A DNA stretch of 64,000 nucleotides, from NCBI RefSeq assembly GCF_947503705.1, contig NZ_CANNES010000013.1, positions 1 through 64,000 on the forward strand. Direction: 5' to 3'. Source of the DNA: an uncultured Tateyamaria sp. GTDB lineage: Bacteria; Pseudomonadota; Alphaproteobacteria; Rhodobacterales; Rhodobacteraceae. The stretch's first letter is position 1. The number at the start of each line of letters is the position of its first letter. Position numbers and translations under genes: made by a program. The notes beneath the pieces were generated by a model, which was given only the letters and a program-made list of their open reading frames with translations, did not search any database and had not been told where the DNA came from. Shown here in pieces: positions 25,501 through 33,282 of this stretch.

Positions 25501-28500
25501 TTTTCGCGTTGCTGCGGCGTCAGGCTGGGGTCGCGCATGCGGCGGGCCATCGCCTCCAGCGCGGCCAATTCCTCGCGGGACCGCGACGATTCAGATTCTG
25601 ACGCCCAGGCGCCCAGCAACCCGACGCTGGCCTCGTCGCGCTGTAACCGGCGGCGCAATTCGTCCACTTGCTCGGCGACAGTTGTGGGCGCGCCGTGATC
25701 GTAAAGATCGACAAGGTCATCTTCGTCTCGTCCACTGGTATCTGACTGGATTGCAGAGCGCAGCGTTTCGCCCCCGTGTTCGCGCGACCATCGGGCATTG
25801 AGGCGCTGGATTTCAGCGCGGGTGAGGCCGGACATTCCGCCGCGCAGCTCGGCCATGTCGGTGCCCGCGCCCTCAATGCTGTGGCGCACGCGGGTATAGG
25901 CCCAGTCCAGCCTCCGATCCTCGGGGCGGCCCGGACTGTTTGCATCGCGGCGCATGATCTCGATCCGGGCACGGGCATTGGAGAGATCGCCGCCCGGCCC
26001 AAAGACATTGTCCGACATCGTGTTGTTGATCATGGTGTCGAGCGAGATGCCGTAGCGGTCCTTGAGCCGGGTATCGAGAGCATTCACATTGCCACGCGCC
26101 CGGTCAAAGGCCGCGTCCGCCATGGTTGCCGTCATCTGGCGATCAAGGCCCATGCGGTAATTCTCGATCTGTTCGGCGGTCATGGGGGTGCCCGCGTCAT
26201 CACGGCGGCGGACCTCCTGGGATACGCGGCGCTGTACGCCCCGGCGCAGTTCGGGGCCGCGTTCCAGCGCCACCATATCGGCGGCGGCGGTGTATTGTGC
26301 GGTCACGACGCTGCCCATCGCCTCGTCATCGGCGTAAAAACTGCGTCGTTCGCCCTGCATCCGGCCCGCCGACACCCCGACCATATCGCCTGCCTGAAAG
26401 GCCCGAATCCGGTGGCGATTGCCCTCATCAAAGGCAAACTGATAGCCCACCGCGTTTTCAAGCGCCGTGCCAGACCCCCAATTGTAATTGGACCGTCCTG
26501 CATATTGCGTTTGAAAGGCGTCACTCATTTGCTGGTTGCGGCGATAGACAGCGGCCTCGAACTGCGCAGGGGTCCATCCCTCGCGCCGCGCCCGGGTCAT
26601 TTCCTCACTACGGATGCGGGCATAGACGGCGGCTGCCGCATTTGCATCACTGGACCCAAGCGCCATCTGCATTTCATGCGCTTCGGCCTCGCGCATGTTG
26701 CCCGCAACCATGGCCAACGCACGTGCTCCTTCGGAGCCGCTCATGTCCTCGCGGATGCGGCTTGCCAGGCTTTGACCATAGCGTTCGCGGTACACTTGAT
26801 CGGCTCGTTTCAAGGCCCGGGTGCGATCAGGTTCGGGTAACCTGTTCACAGTCTCAAGGGCCTCGAAAATCTGCCCCTCGCTGGTGCCTGCCCCGTAAAC
26901 GGCGTCGTGAATGGCCTCTGCTGCCGCCTCGCCTTCATCCCCGCGCATCAACGCTTTGGCCCGGCGCCACTCATCCCCCGACAACTCGCCATCCAGATCA
27001 CGGTAGAGCGCATTTTCCCCGCGCCCGTCTGCATAGGCGAATTGATTATAGGCCGCCGTGAGGGCCAGGCGTTCAATCTTGCGCAGACCCGAAAGCTGGC
27101 GAAAGATGACATCCTCTTCGGTGCCCAGATTGTCGTCATAGCCCGCGGCCAGAATTTTGTTGGCGCGTGTGACTGCGCTGAACGTCCCGTTCTTGGCCTT
27201 GGCCGCACTGTCGAGCGCGCGCCACGCGGTGCGGGGCAATGCAAAAAGCTCGGCCTCGACGCGGCGTTCGATCCCGGCTTTTTGGGCGTCCATTTGGCTG
27301 CGCCGGATCGGCGCGCCGATCTGGCGCATCAGTTGCGTCGAATTCTGGATGTTGCGGGCGACGAAGTTGCGCCGCTGTCCTTCGGTCAATGCCTGATAGG
27401 CGGTCAATTCGTCGGCGTTCTGAGCGATCTGCCCTTCGATGCGTTGGCGCACCCGTTGGGCGGCGCGCTGCATCTGCAACCGGGCGAGCCGCGCCTCGGT
27501 TTGCGCCCATGTGTTGGCGGTATCGGTCGCATTTTCGGCCCAGGTATCGAGGTCCCGGACCTTGCTTTGCCACCAGCCTTCGACCGCCCCGTCTTGCGTG
27601 TTGCCCCAATCTCGCAGGGCCCGAAAGGCGTCCGCGCCGGCATTCTGAACATCACGGATATTGAGGGCGATTGTGGCGTCCACGCGCCCTTTCATCTGAC
27701 GAATCTGCGTTTCGATTAACGTTTTTTGGGCGGTTTTCCACGTCTCGGCCGCGCTGACGATCCGGTTGATCGCGCGGCGGGCCGACCAGCTGAGATCGGG
27801 GGGATGGGTGGCTCCGGGAGTGAGGCCGCGTGCGCGTTCCGCGTCGAACTGATCGGCCATGGCCGCCAATTCAACCGCAGTGAGCCACCGGGCCTTGGCC
27901 GCATCAAGCTTGTCGTGCCGCTCCTGTTTTTCGAACTCAAATCCTGCGATGGCCTGGCTGACCTTGGCCTGAATGGTGCGAATGACCCCCTCGGCTGTTT
28001 CCCGAAACCCCATGGCAGGGGCCCTGCCACGTCGGACGTCGCGGGCCTGTTGTCGGGCGGCAGCCGCCTGCGCCTGCGAGGCGGCAGCATCATCCAGCCG
28101 GGCCTGCGCGGTGTCCTCAACGGTCAGCAGGTCACCTGTCGCCGACGCATGCAGCGACGTCGTGCGCGCCTGCGCCTCGCGGTCCAGGGCACGACGACGC
28201 TCTGCCACAGCCGCGTCCAGCGTGGCTCCAGCGGACCCGAGCAGACCCGCCACGCCCTCGACCCGGCCATCCATATCGGCCACCAGATCCGGCACGAGAC
28301 CCTTGCCCAATTGCCCCAATTCAGAAGGGTTTTCCCGGGTCAACACATTGCCGGGGTATTCTTTCATGCCCCCCTTGATCTGATCCAGCACGGATTGCGC
28401 GGCATCCCGCCCACCTGCTTTGAGGTTGGCAATTACAGCGGTGAACATCTCTTGTTCCGCTACCGTAATGGTTGCGGGAGGCAAAGGGTCTGAGGCGACC

Positions 28501-29597
28501 GTGAAGGCGTCAGGTGCCACAGCTTGAGCATCGGCCTGTTCCGCCCCTTCGGCGGGTGTCGGTTGTGGCGCTGCGGCTGTTTCGGTCGGATCAGGCGTGG
28601 CTGGCGCTGTGGGGGTTTCGGTTTCTGCCTGAGCCGCTTGGGGGTTCAGAAGGCTTTCGCGCACTGCCATGAGTCTCGCACGCGTTGCACCTGCCGCCTC
28701 ACCGCGCTGCGCTTCTTCGGCCGTCGGGGTGCCACCGGGGCGCGACAGTTCCAGATCGTCCATTGCACTTGCACCCCGGCGAACGGCGCGCTGTTCTTCG
28801 GGTGACAAAGCCTGGCGGGGCACTTGAACGGTATTGTTGCCCGGACTTGCGGGCACGTCGGGCATGGTTTGGGCGGGCAAGGCGCGCGCGGCGATGACCT
28901 CGATCGCGGCGGTGGCGGGTTGGACCGGATCAGGCACATTGGCAAATTCAGGATCGGCCAGGGGCACGGGCGGCGGACCCGCGATTTGTCGGCGCGTGGG
29001 CCTGCGCCGTGGCCGCCGCGTCGGGCGGGCCGTGGCGCCCCCGCCACCCAGCGGCGGCCCGGGTATCGACGAAGCCGTTTCGCGCGCCGCTTGTGCCACA
29101 GCGGCCGCGCCGCCCCCAGAGGGTACAACCACGCCGCCACCGCGTGGTGCGGCACCCGCCGGTGCAGGGGTGGGCGGCGCAACCACTTCACCAGTCGCCG
29201 CGTCATTGGGTGGTGGAGCGTCGCTGGCATTTGGGGCTTCATCCTCCACCGCAAGCGGTTCGGCAGGGTCAGCGGGTGCTGGGCGACCCGCCTCTGTCTG
29301 CGCCGCTTCTTCCTCTTCCTCGTTGTCTTCGGTGGTCTGATCCGCGTCCACTTCCACAGGTTCTGGCGGGTCGGCTGTTTCCTCCGGCTCGGACAGCAGC
29401 GCGGCAGTCGCCTGGTTGCCGATGCTTTGCTGCGCCGCCAAGGCCATGTCATGCGAAGGCGCAACGCCCTGCGTGCCCAAGAGCTGCGCCAAATAACGCT
29501 GTGTCGCCTCGTCCGCTCCGCGGACATAGTCGCTCCGCCGGTCTGTGGAAGTCGTGGCGGCGGCCTGTTCTCTGACCGGATCAGGGCGGATCACCAT
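22530..29597 (-). CDS. Giant eCIS-associated protein: IGNQA-type N-terminus, annexin-like repeats, HINT domain, GIY-YIG-like nuclease
   Basis: A 2355-residue protein. In order: an N-terminal motif LAAQQSIGNQATAALL (53-68), like that preceding many eCIS cargo cores; a Pro/Ala/Glu-rich linker (about 70-370); long charged helices rich in Gln/Ala/Arg (370-820); four annexin-like repeats (about 820-885, 900-960, 1150-1205, 1241-1300); a hydrophobic segment (about 1395-1450, with a weaker one to 1485); more helices; a HINT domain from Cys2096 to His2225-Asn2226 (ILVHN); and a GIY-YIG-like domain (2246-2330) with YVGKT at 2260-2264, Arg2272, His2276, Glu at about 2313 and Asn2320. HINT domains self-cleave next to the terminal Asn, so the nuclease could be released as a free toxin. 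It lies between the AAA+ ATPase gene and a 409-residue partner. A tape-measure role is also possible. The weak ribosome site makes the start uncertain. Confidence 0.8.
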   Translation of the reverse strand: MVIRPDPVREQAAATTSTDRRSDYVRGADEATQRYLAQLLGTQGVAPSHDMALAAQQSIGNQATAALLSEPEETADPPEPVEVDADQTTEDNEEEEEAAQTEAGRPAPADPAEPLAVEDEAPNASDAPPPNDAATGEVVAPPTPAPAGAAPRGGGVVVPSGGGAAAVAQAARETASSIPGPPLGGGGATARPTRRPRRRPTRRQIAGPPPVPLADPEFANVPDPVQPATAAIEVIAARALPAQTMPDVPASPGNNTVQVPRQALSPEEQRAVRRGASAMDDLELSRPGGTPTAEEAQRGEAAGATRARLMAVRESLLNPQAAQAETETPTAPATPDPTETAAAPQPTPAEGAEQADAQAVAPDAFTVASDPLPPATITVAEQEMFTAVIANLKAGGRDAAQSVLDQIKGGMKEYPGNVLTRENPSELGQLGKGLVPDLVADMDGRVEGVAGLLGSAGATLDAAVAERRRALDREAQARTTSLHASATGDLLTVEDTAQARLDDAAASQAQAAAARQQARDVRRGRAPAMGFRETAEGVIRTIQAKVSQAIAGFEFEKQERHDKLDAAKARWLTAVELAAMADQFDAERARGLTPGATHPPDLSWSARRAINRIVSAAETWKTAQKTLIETQIRQMKGRVDATIALNIRDVQNAGADAFRALRDWGNTQDGAVEGWWQSKVRDLDTWAENATDTANTWAQTEARLARLQMQRAAQRVRQRIEGQIAQNADELTAYQALTEGQRRNFVARNIQNSTQLMRQIGAPIRRSQMDAQKAGIERRVEAELFALPRTAWRALDSAAKAKNGTFSAVTRANKILAAGYDDNLGTEEDVIFRQLSGLRKIERLALTAAYNQFAYADGRGENALYRDLDGELSGDEWRRAKALMRGDEGEAAAEAIHDAVYGAGTSEGQIFEALETVNRLPEPDRTRALKRADQVYRERYGQSLASRIREDMSGSEGARALAMVAGNMREAEAHEMQMALGSSDANAAAAVYARIRSEEMTRARREGWTPAQFEAAVYRRNQQMSDAFQTQYAGRSNYNWGSGTALENAVGYQFAFDEGNRHRIRAFQAGDMVGVSAGRMQGERRSFYADDEAMGSVVTAQYTAAADMVALERGPELRRGVQRRVSQEVRRRDDAGTPMTAEQIENYRMGLDRQMTATMADAAFDRARGNVNALDTRLKDRYGISLDTMINNTMSDNVFGPGGDLSNARARIEIMRRDANSPGRPEDRRLDWAYTRVRHSIEGAGTDMAELRGGMSGLTRAEIQRLNARWSREHGGETLRSAIQSDTSGRDEDDLVDLYDHGAPTTVAEQVDELRRRLQRDEASVGLLGAWASESESSRSREELAALEAMARRMRDPSLTPQQRENITASFNDQKGRVSTSIQAQRDRVDSYADTFTTVLGYVVSAVVIVVAAVATVLSGGTLSPALGAAIALSGSIVGTVSGIAAKAAIKGGAYGMEELGTDIAVGLVDLAVTMATAGLLKGGALLQNARVMLSGVMQEVSAISRQSIRVGLRAAAQQTARASAREGLSESVSQRLHGAGRQYARSQAIDAASAIPTTMTANLLNEQNWRHGNVGVNIMRGTLEASLTNLRDGVIMGAAGNLANRGVRRMVHTDPFTPTQVHERNLRHWRHANPGASPGDFARYVESYAAANSDHADVIRSAQRHARRALLSEIPPRERGAVADVPIIHVNGAEFRRYNGGNFGDAFVHVHEGQAVIIIREGAPASAIAGIGPSLRDIVAPGTRGRTVNPAEALPQRLRNRVEVSVVNDPTFGVDEVRAVPQRDREGNITGVALQVGPNARAIDIQLHVGTVDAMRRYAGLSGRVRMFMNRIARHMNRTVVDPSDMGAWEANLEVAKLPRIIEERMTRLSEHGLDPRRRALVLEQIASLEAQFMREVARADLGSAAEARGYVAATPKRKATVRGTAEDPVAKAKRMQAMQEAAQVRADLDEAVELRDLLQAEIDHIDGPTENLKEVLDAMADNEGLRAEMRGTAERALDLLMDGRRQQAFRLLQTRFDRPAYRNLTGDAPVPSLMRALDATLRMEPEYQRWIAGLDERRQIIDESIANLMDRWRKSSTFDHAKPHNLGDPVRIPCFELGTPVSVSRGAVIAIEDAVPGAEVDGYEGVLNTVREVIRGEAPVCVEVTLETGEVLVATRSHPFAVGPGKDHWRPAALLYPGLKLCGAKAPVEVSAVRLCARRITTANLIVTPDHVYRVGQAGILVHNGSGDATTSNWKSTSRQVQRIYAVVRIDDPTVILYVGKTNKPTVQGRFAEHLRSESKQLQDVPWTAETHEVRELASGTWSDYETAIWEEHFIRQNGGLQKEHPRSTLINDIHAISDDQIKRHADLHNPCR

Positions 29598-29602
29598 CGC
29601 CG

Positions 29603-31615
29603 CTACCGCGCGGCGTCAAGCCGCCCGAAATCGGCGGCAATGGGTGTGCGGCCCGCCTTGGACAACTCCCGTTCGATGGCGCGCAAAAGGTGGGGCATGC
29701 CGATGGGGGTACCCATGGCTGCGGCCAGATAGGCCGCCGCGAGCGCAGCGTTTCGGATGTCGCCACCGGACAACTCGAACGTCTCGGCAATGGCGCTCAG
29801 ATCAACGGTGTCGGCCAGCGGGGCCTGCGCGGGAAATGCCCGTTGCCACAGCGTGCGTCGCCCAGTTGCATCCGGCAGCGTAAAGGCCAGCGCGTGGCCG
29901 ATCCGGCGGGCAAAGGCATCGTCCATATTGCGTGGTAGGTTGCTGGTCAGGATCACCAGCCCTTCATGCTCTTCAATACGCTGCAACAGATGCGAGACGG
30001 TGAGGTTGGCATAACGGGCATGAGCGTCATTTTGCTCGGTCCGCGCACCGAAGAGGGCGTCCGCCTCGTCACACAGGATCGCAACGCCCGCTTCGGCGGC
30101 AGCCTCGAACAGCCGGTCAATCTGTTTCTCGGTTTCGCCCAGATATTTATCAAAGATACTGGCCAGTGATGCACGATAAAGCGGCACCTGCGCTGCGCGC
30201 GCCACCACGCTGGCCGCCATTGTTTTACCCGTGCCGGAGGGGCCGGAGAACAGAGCAAGGCAGTGGCGCGCCTGTGGGTTGGAATGCACAAAATCCCAGT
30301 CGCCCAGAACCGTCGGCCAATTGGTGACAAAGGCGGTCAATTCGTCCAACTGGCGTGCAAGGGTTTCAGACAGAACGAGGTCATCGCGGGTCCAGCGGGC
30401 TTGAACGGGGCGCAAAAGCGATGGCAACGGCGCGCGGTCATGTGCCTCGGCCCCCCAGTTCAGCCGCGCAATGCCCGCAGGGCCCAAACGCGTGCCCCAG
30501 GCAATCCGGGTCAGCGCCGCCTCGTTTAGCCCACCGTCTGTGCGCCGCAACCAAACCAACCTATCGGTCGCCTCCAAGGGTTTGAGCGCGATCCGTTCGA
30601 CTCGGGTCGGGGCCGCCGTGGTGATCCGGTGGGCAAGGTCGGTGCCTGCCGACAGCGCAAAGGGGACGCCATGTGACAAGAGCTGCGTCACACCTGAAAT
30701 GGCAGAGGCGTCCCGCGCCAGGTCGTCCGCAACGATGTATAGAAATGCACCCCGCAGCATGGCCTCGCGCGCGGCCAAGATGATCAGGTTTTCAGCCTCT
30801 GCATTGGCGGGCAGACGGCTCAGATCAAGGCGCAAGAGGCTCTGCCCGTGCTGCATTGCGCGTCTGGCGGCAAGTGCTTGTTGTCCGCTGTCACGCCGGG
30901 TTTCAAATACAGTGACGGGTTTCGCGCCGATGAGCATCGTCAAAAGATCGGGGGCCCAATCCTCGGCTTCGGGATCAAGCGGCGTAAGCGCATGCGAAAG
31001 AGCGGCTGGCACACCTGCCACCTGTCCCAAAAGCGCCATGGCAACCCGCGCATCCACCCCGAGCGCACGATCCGCCAGGCCCGTTTGCACACCGGGCGCC
31101 AGTGGCACCAACAGTCGGTGGCGCAGCAATGGGGCATCGTCGGCAAATGCACCCAGCGCATCGAAACGCGCATCTGGCGCAAGCATGTCTATGATAAGGT
31201 TGGGACTGGCGCAATGGCGCGTCACATCGTTTTGCGCCATGGCCAAGGCTGACCGGTAACGGCTGTCGAGAGCGGGGGCAGCGGCCACCATCAGAGCGGT
31301 TCGTTCGAACGGATCCAAGCCAAACGTCGCTGCAATTTGGTAAAGCGGCGGTGTTGGCGCGAAGGAAGCGCGCGCGTCGATGATCTCGCGCAGCGGGTCC
31401 TCGGACCGCGTTGGAATATCTGTAGGCGTGAGGCCCGCGATGACGTAGTCTGTGTCCAGCTTCAGCCCGCGCAAAGTGCTGTCGTCGAAGCGTTTTTCAT
31501 CCTCCAGACGTCGCAGATAGTCGGCAATGCGGGCATTGAGCCATTGAAATTCGGCCTCGATATGTTCCGCGGCAGAGGCAAAGGGTTGGGTGCGCACTGT
31601 GTCCAACCGCATCAT
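29603..31615 (-). CDS. eCIS AAA+ ATPase (Afp15/Pvc15-like)
   Basis: A 670-residue protein. The N-terminal 400 residues form a helical region with a degenerate ATPase-like half. The C-terminal AAA+ module has Walker A (GPSGTGKT, about 456-463), Walker B with sensor context (VAILCDEADALFG, about 507-520), ILTSNLPRNMDDAFARRIGHAL carrying sensor 1 and the arginine finger, and the lid GGDIRNAALAAAYLA. Such ATPases are conserved in eCIS loci and thought to help assembly or loading of the particle in the cytoplasm. The ATG at 31615 overlaps the upstream stop, and the giant gene starts 5 nt downstream, so the two are probably linked in function. Confidence 0.9.
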   Translation of the reverse strand: MMRLDTVRTQPFASAAEHIEAEFQWLNARIADYLRRLEDEKRFDDSTLRGLKLDTDYVIAGLTPTDIPTRSEDPLREIIDARASFAPTPPLYQIAATFGLDPFERTALMVAAAPALDSRYRSALAMAQNDVTRHCASPNLIIDMLAPDARFDALGAFADDAPLLRHRLLVPLAPGVQTGLADRALGVDARVAMALLGQVAGVPAALSHALTPLDPEAEDWAPDLLTMLIGAKPVTVFETRRDSGQQALAARRAMQHGQSLLRLDLSRLPANAEAENLIILAAREAMLRGAFLYIVADDLARDASAISGVTQLLSHGVPFALSAGTDLAHRITTAAPTRVERIALKPLEATDRLVWLRRTDGGLNEAALTRIAWGTRLGPAGIARLNWGAEAHDRAPLPSLLRPVQARWTRDDLVLSETLARQLDELTAFVTNWPTVLGDWDFVHSNPQARHCLALFSGPSGTGKTMAASVVARAAQVPLYRASLASIFDKYLGETEKQIDRLFEAAAEAGVAILCDEADALFGARTEQNDAHARYANLTVSHLLQRIEEHEGLVILTSNLPRNMDDAFARRIGHALAFTLPDATGRRTLWQRAFPAQAPLADTVDLSAIAETFELSGGDIRNAALAAAYLAAAMGTPIGMPHLLRAIERELSKAGRTPIAADFGRLDAAR

Positions 31616-33282
31616 ACCGCCCTCGGCAATTGCAGCATGACCGGGCCGCTCGCTGTTTCGACCAATGTGCCACCCATCCCACCCATGCGCAGGACCAGAT
31701 CCAACGGCACTGACGGCAGGCGAATACTGGCCGGCCCCCCGGGTTCAAGCCTGCCCCAGCCCGCCAAAAGCCTGTCCCAACTCCAAGCTGCACTCGCCCC
31801 CTGAAGACCATGCAAACGGCGCGCAAAATCGCCATAAGCTGCCCGCGCCAACAGAACCCAAGGCCGTCGCGCGGCGCGGTGCCGTATGTCGAACCAGGCC
31901 AAATCGACGGCCGGATCACGCGCATCGGGGGCGGGTAGTTGGGGGCCTGCGCCCATGCGTCGGATCAAGCGGTCCGCGCGGCGTCCGTCCCCGAGCCACA
32001 GCCAGTCTTGCGTGTGGCGGTCTTGAACGATGCTCAGGCGTCCGACCCGCGTCACGGTGGGGACAACCGGAAATGGGTGGCGGCGCGCGGCAAAATGGAC
32101 GGCAAAGCGGGCCGCCAGGTCGGGCGGCGGATCGGGCATAGCATAGTCCTTGGGAACGTGATCACACAACCAGTGCAACGCGGGATCGTTCCACGCCTCG
32201 TGATAGGCACGGCCCGCCAAGGCGGCGGCCAGGGCCAGCCGCGCCGGACCTGCCGCATCGCCCGCTGGTAAAAGGTCTACCAGCTTGAGTTCCATGACGG
32301 ACCGCCAAAGGACAAAGACACCGGCAAAGCCAGTTTCGATGCCAGCGGATAGTTCGGGTGCGCCTTGCGGGCTGGCGCTCGATATCCTTTGGGGCCGTGT
32401 TTCTGGTTTGACGGAGTGTGCCTGCGCAGGTTCTGTGTCTGTTTTTGGCATTGGTGCACTGTCGCTGGGCACCGGTTCAACGTACGTCACGGCGCCCGCA
32501 TTCTCCGCCTCGCTTGCAAGACGGATGGCACGTTCGACCACGGCAAAGCTTGGCATAGGCGCATGGGGTTCTGTGGATGCAACATCGACCAAGGCCGTCA
32601 AAGCCGCGCCAAAAGAGCGTTTCGGCGTCGCGGTGCGTTCGTGCACCAAACGTGCCATCAGCGTGGGTGACAGCGTTGGCCGCTGCCCGCGCACGGCAGG
32701 CAGAAGCACGCGCAAAATTGCGCGACACCCCACGTCGCCAATGCGCGTGCAGAAAAGGCGCATGCGGTCTTCGCGGGCGATCAGGGCGAGCGCGGGCAGC
32801 GCGACGTCGGGCTCGGCTGCAAGGGTCAGGCGTACGGCGTCTGCGGGCGGCAGAGCCGCATGATGGCGATAGCGTGCAAATTGCCACTGATGTGCTGCGG
32901 TTCCGTCCGCTTGCGCCCACAGGCACGCAGCAAGCCAAGCCGCGCGGGTGTCATACCTACGCACGCCCTCAATGACTTCACCGGCCAGCAGGCCCGCAAT
33001 CTGATCGCGCAGTTGCGCTGCAAAGCCTGCCACCAGATGAGGCACGCCCTGCCCCGCCTCTGCCTGAAAGCGCACCGTCATCCGTCGTACCACCCAATAG
33101 CTGGGGTCGTTGGGGTCAAGGCAGTTGTCCAGGACCTTTTGCAGAGCCGTGGCAATATCCGCTTTTTCTGGCAAGGCTGGCGGCAAGCCCGACCCATGAT
33201 GAAAAAGCTTCAGCTCGAGTGCACCCACTCTCAAACTGGCCCGCGCGTCTTCAGACGCAGTCAGGCGCGCCGCACCCGTCAT
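31612..33282 (-). CDS. eCIS-conserved protein of unknown role
   Basis: A 556-residue protein matching the architecture of a family repeatedly found beside eCIS ATPases. It has an N-terminal helical part with VEVIEG-like DTRAAWLAACLWAQADGTAAH repeats, a Pro-rich linker (about 270-315), then ETGFAGVFVLWRSVMELKL, a motif like the GGLFYL(I/L)N segment of that family. It ends in a beta-rich domain (LSIVQDRHTQDWLWLG; final LDLVLRMGGMGGTLVE). The ATG at 33282 overlaps the upstream stop (ATGA); the frame open to 33345 starts inside the previous gene. No enzyme motif, signal peptide or membrane segment. It could be an assembly factor; the recognition is from memory of the family, so moderate. Confidence 0.65.
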   Translation of the reverse strand: MTGAARLTASEDARASLRVGALELKLFHHGSGLPPALPEKADIATALQKVLDNCLDPNDPSYWVVRRMTVRFQAEAGQGVPHLVAGFAAQLRDQIAGLLAGEVIEGVRRYDTRAAWLAACLWAQADGTAAHQWQFARYRHHAALPPADAVRLTLAAEPDVALPALALIAREDRMRLFCTRIGDVGCRAILRVLLPAVRGQRPTLSPTLMARLVHERTATPKRSFGAALTALVDVASTEPHAPMPSFAVVERAIRLASEAENAGAVTYVEPVPSDSAPMPKTDTEPAQAHSVKPETRPQRISSASPQGAPELSAGIETGFAGVFVLWRSVMELKLVDLLPAGDAAGPARLALAAALAGRAYHEAWNDPALHWLCDHVPKDYAMPDPPPDLAARFAVHFAARRHPFPVVPTVTRVGRLSIVQDRHTQDWLWLGDGRRADRLIRRMGAGPQLPAPDARDPAVDLAWFDIRHRAARRPWVLLARAAYGDFARRLHGLQGASAAWSWDRLLAGWGRLEPGGPASIRLPSVPLDLVLRMGGMGGTLVETASGPVMLQLPRAV

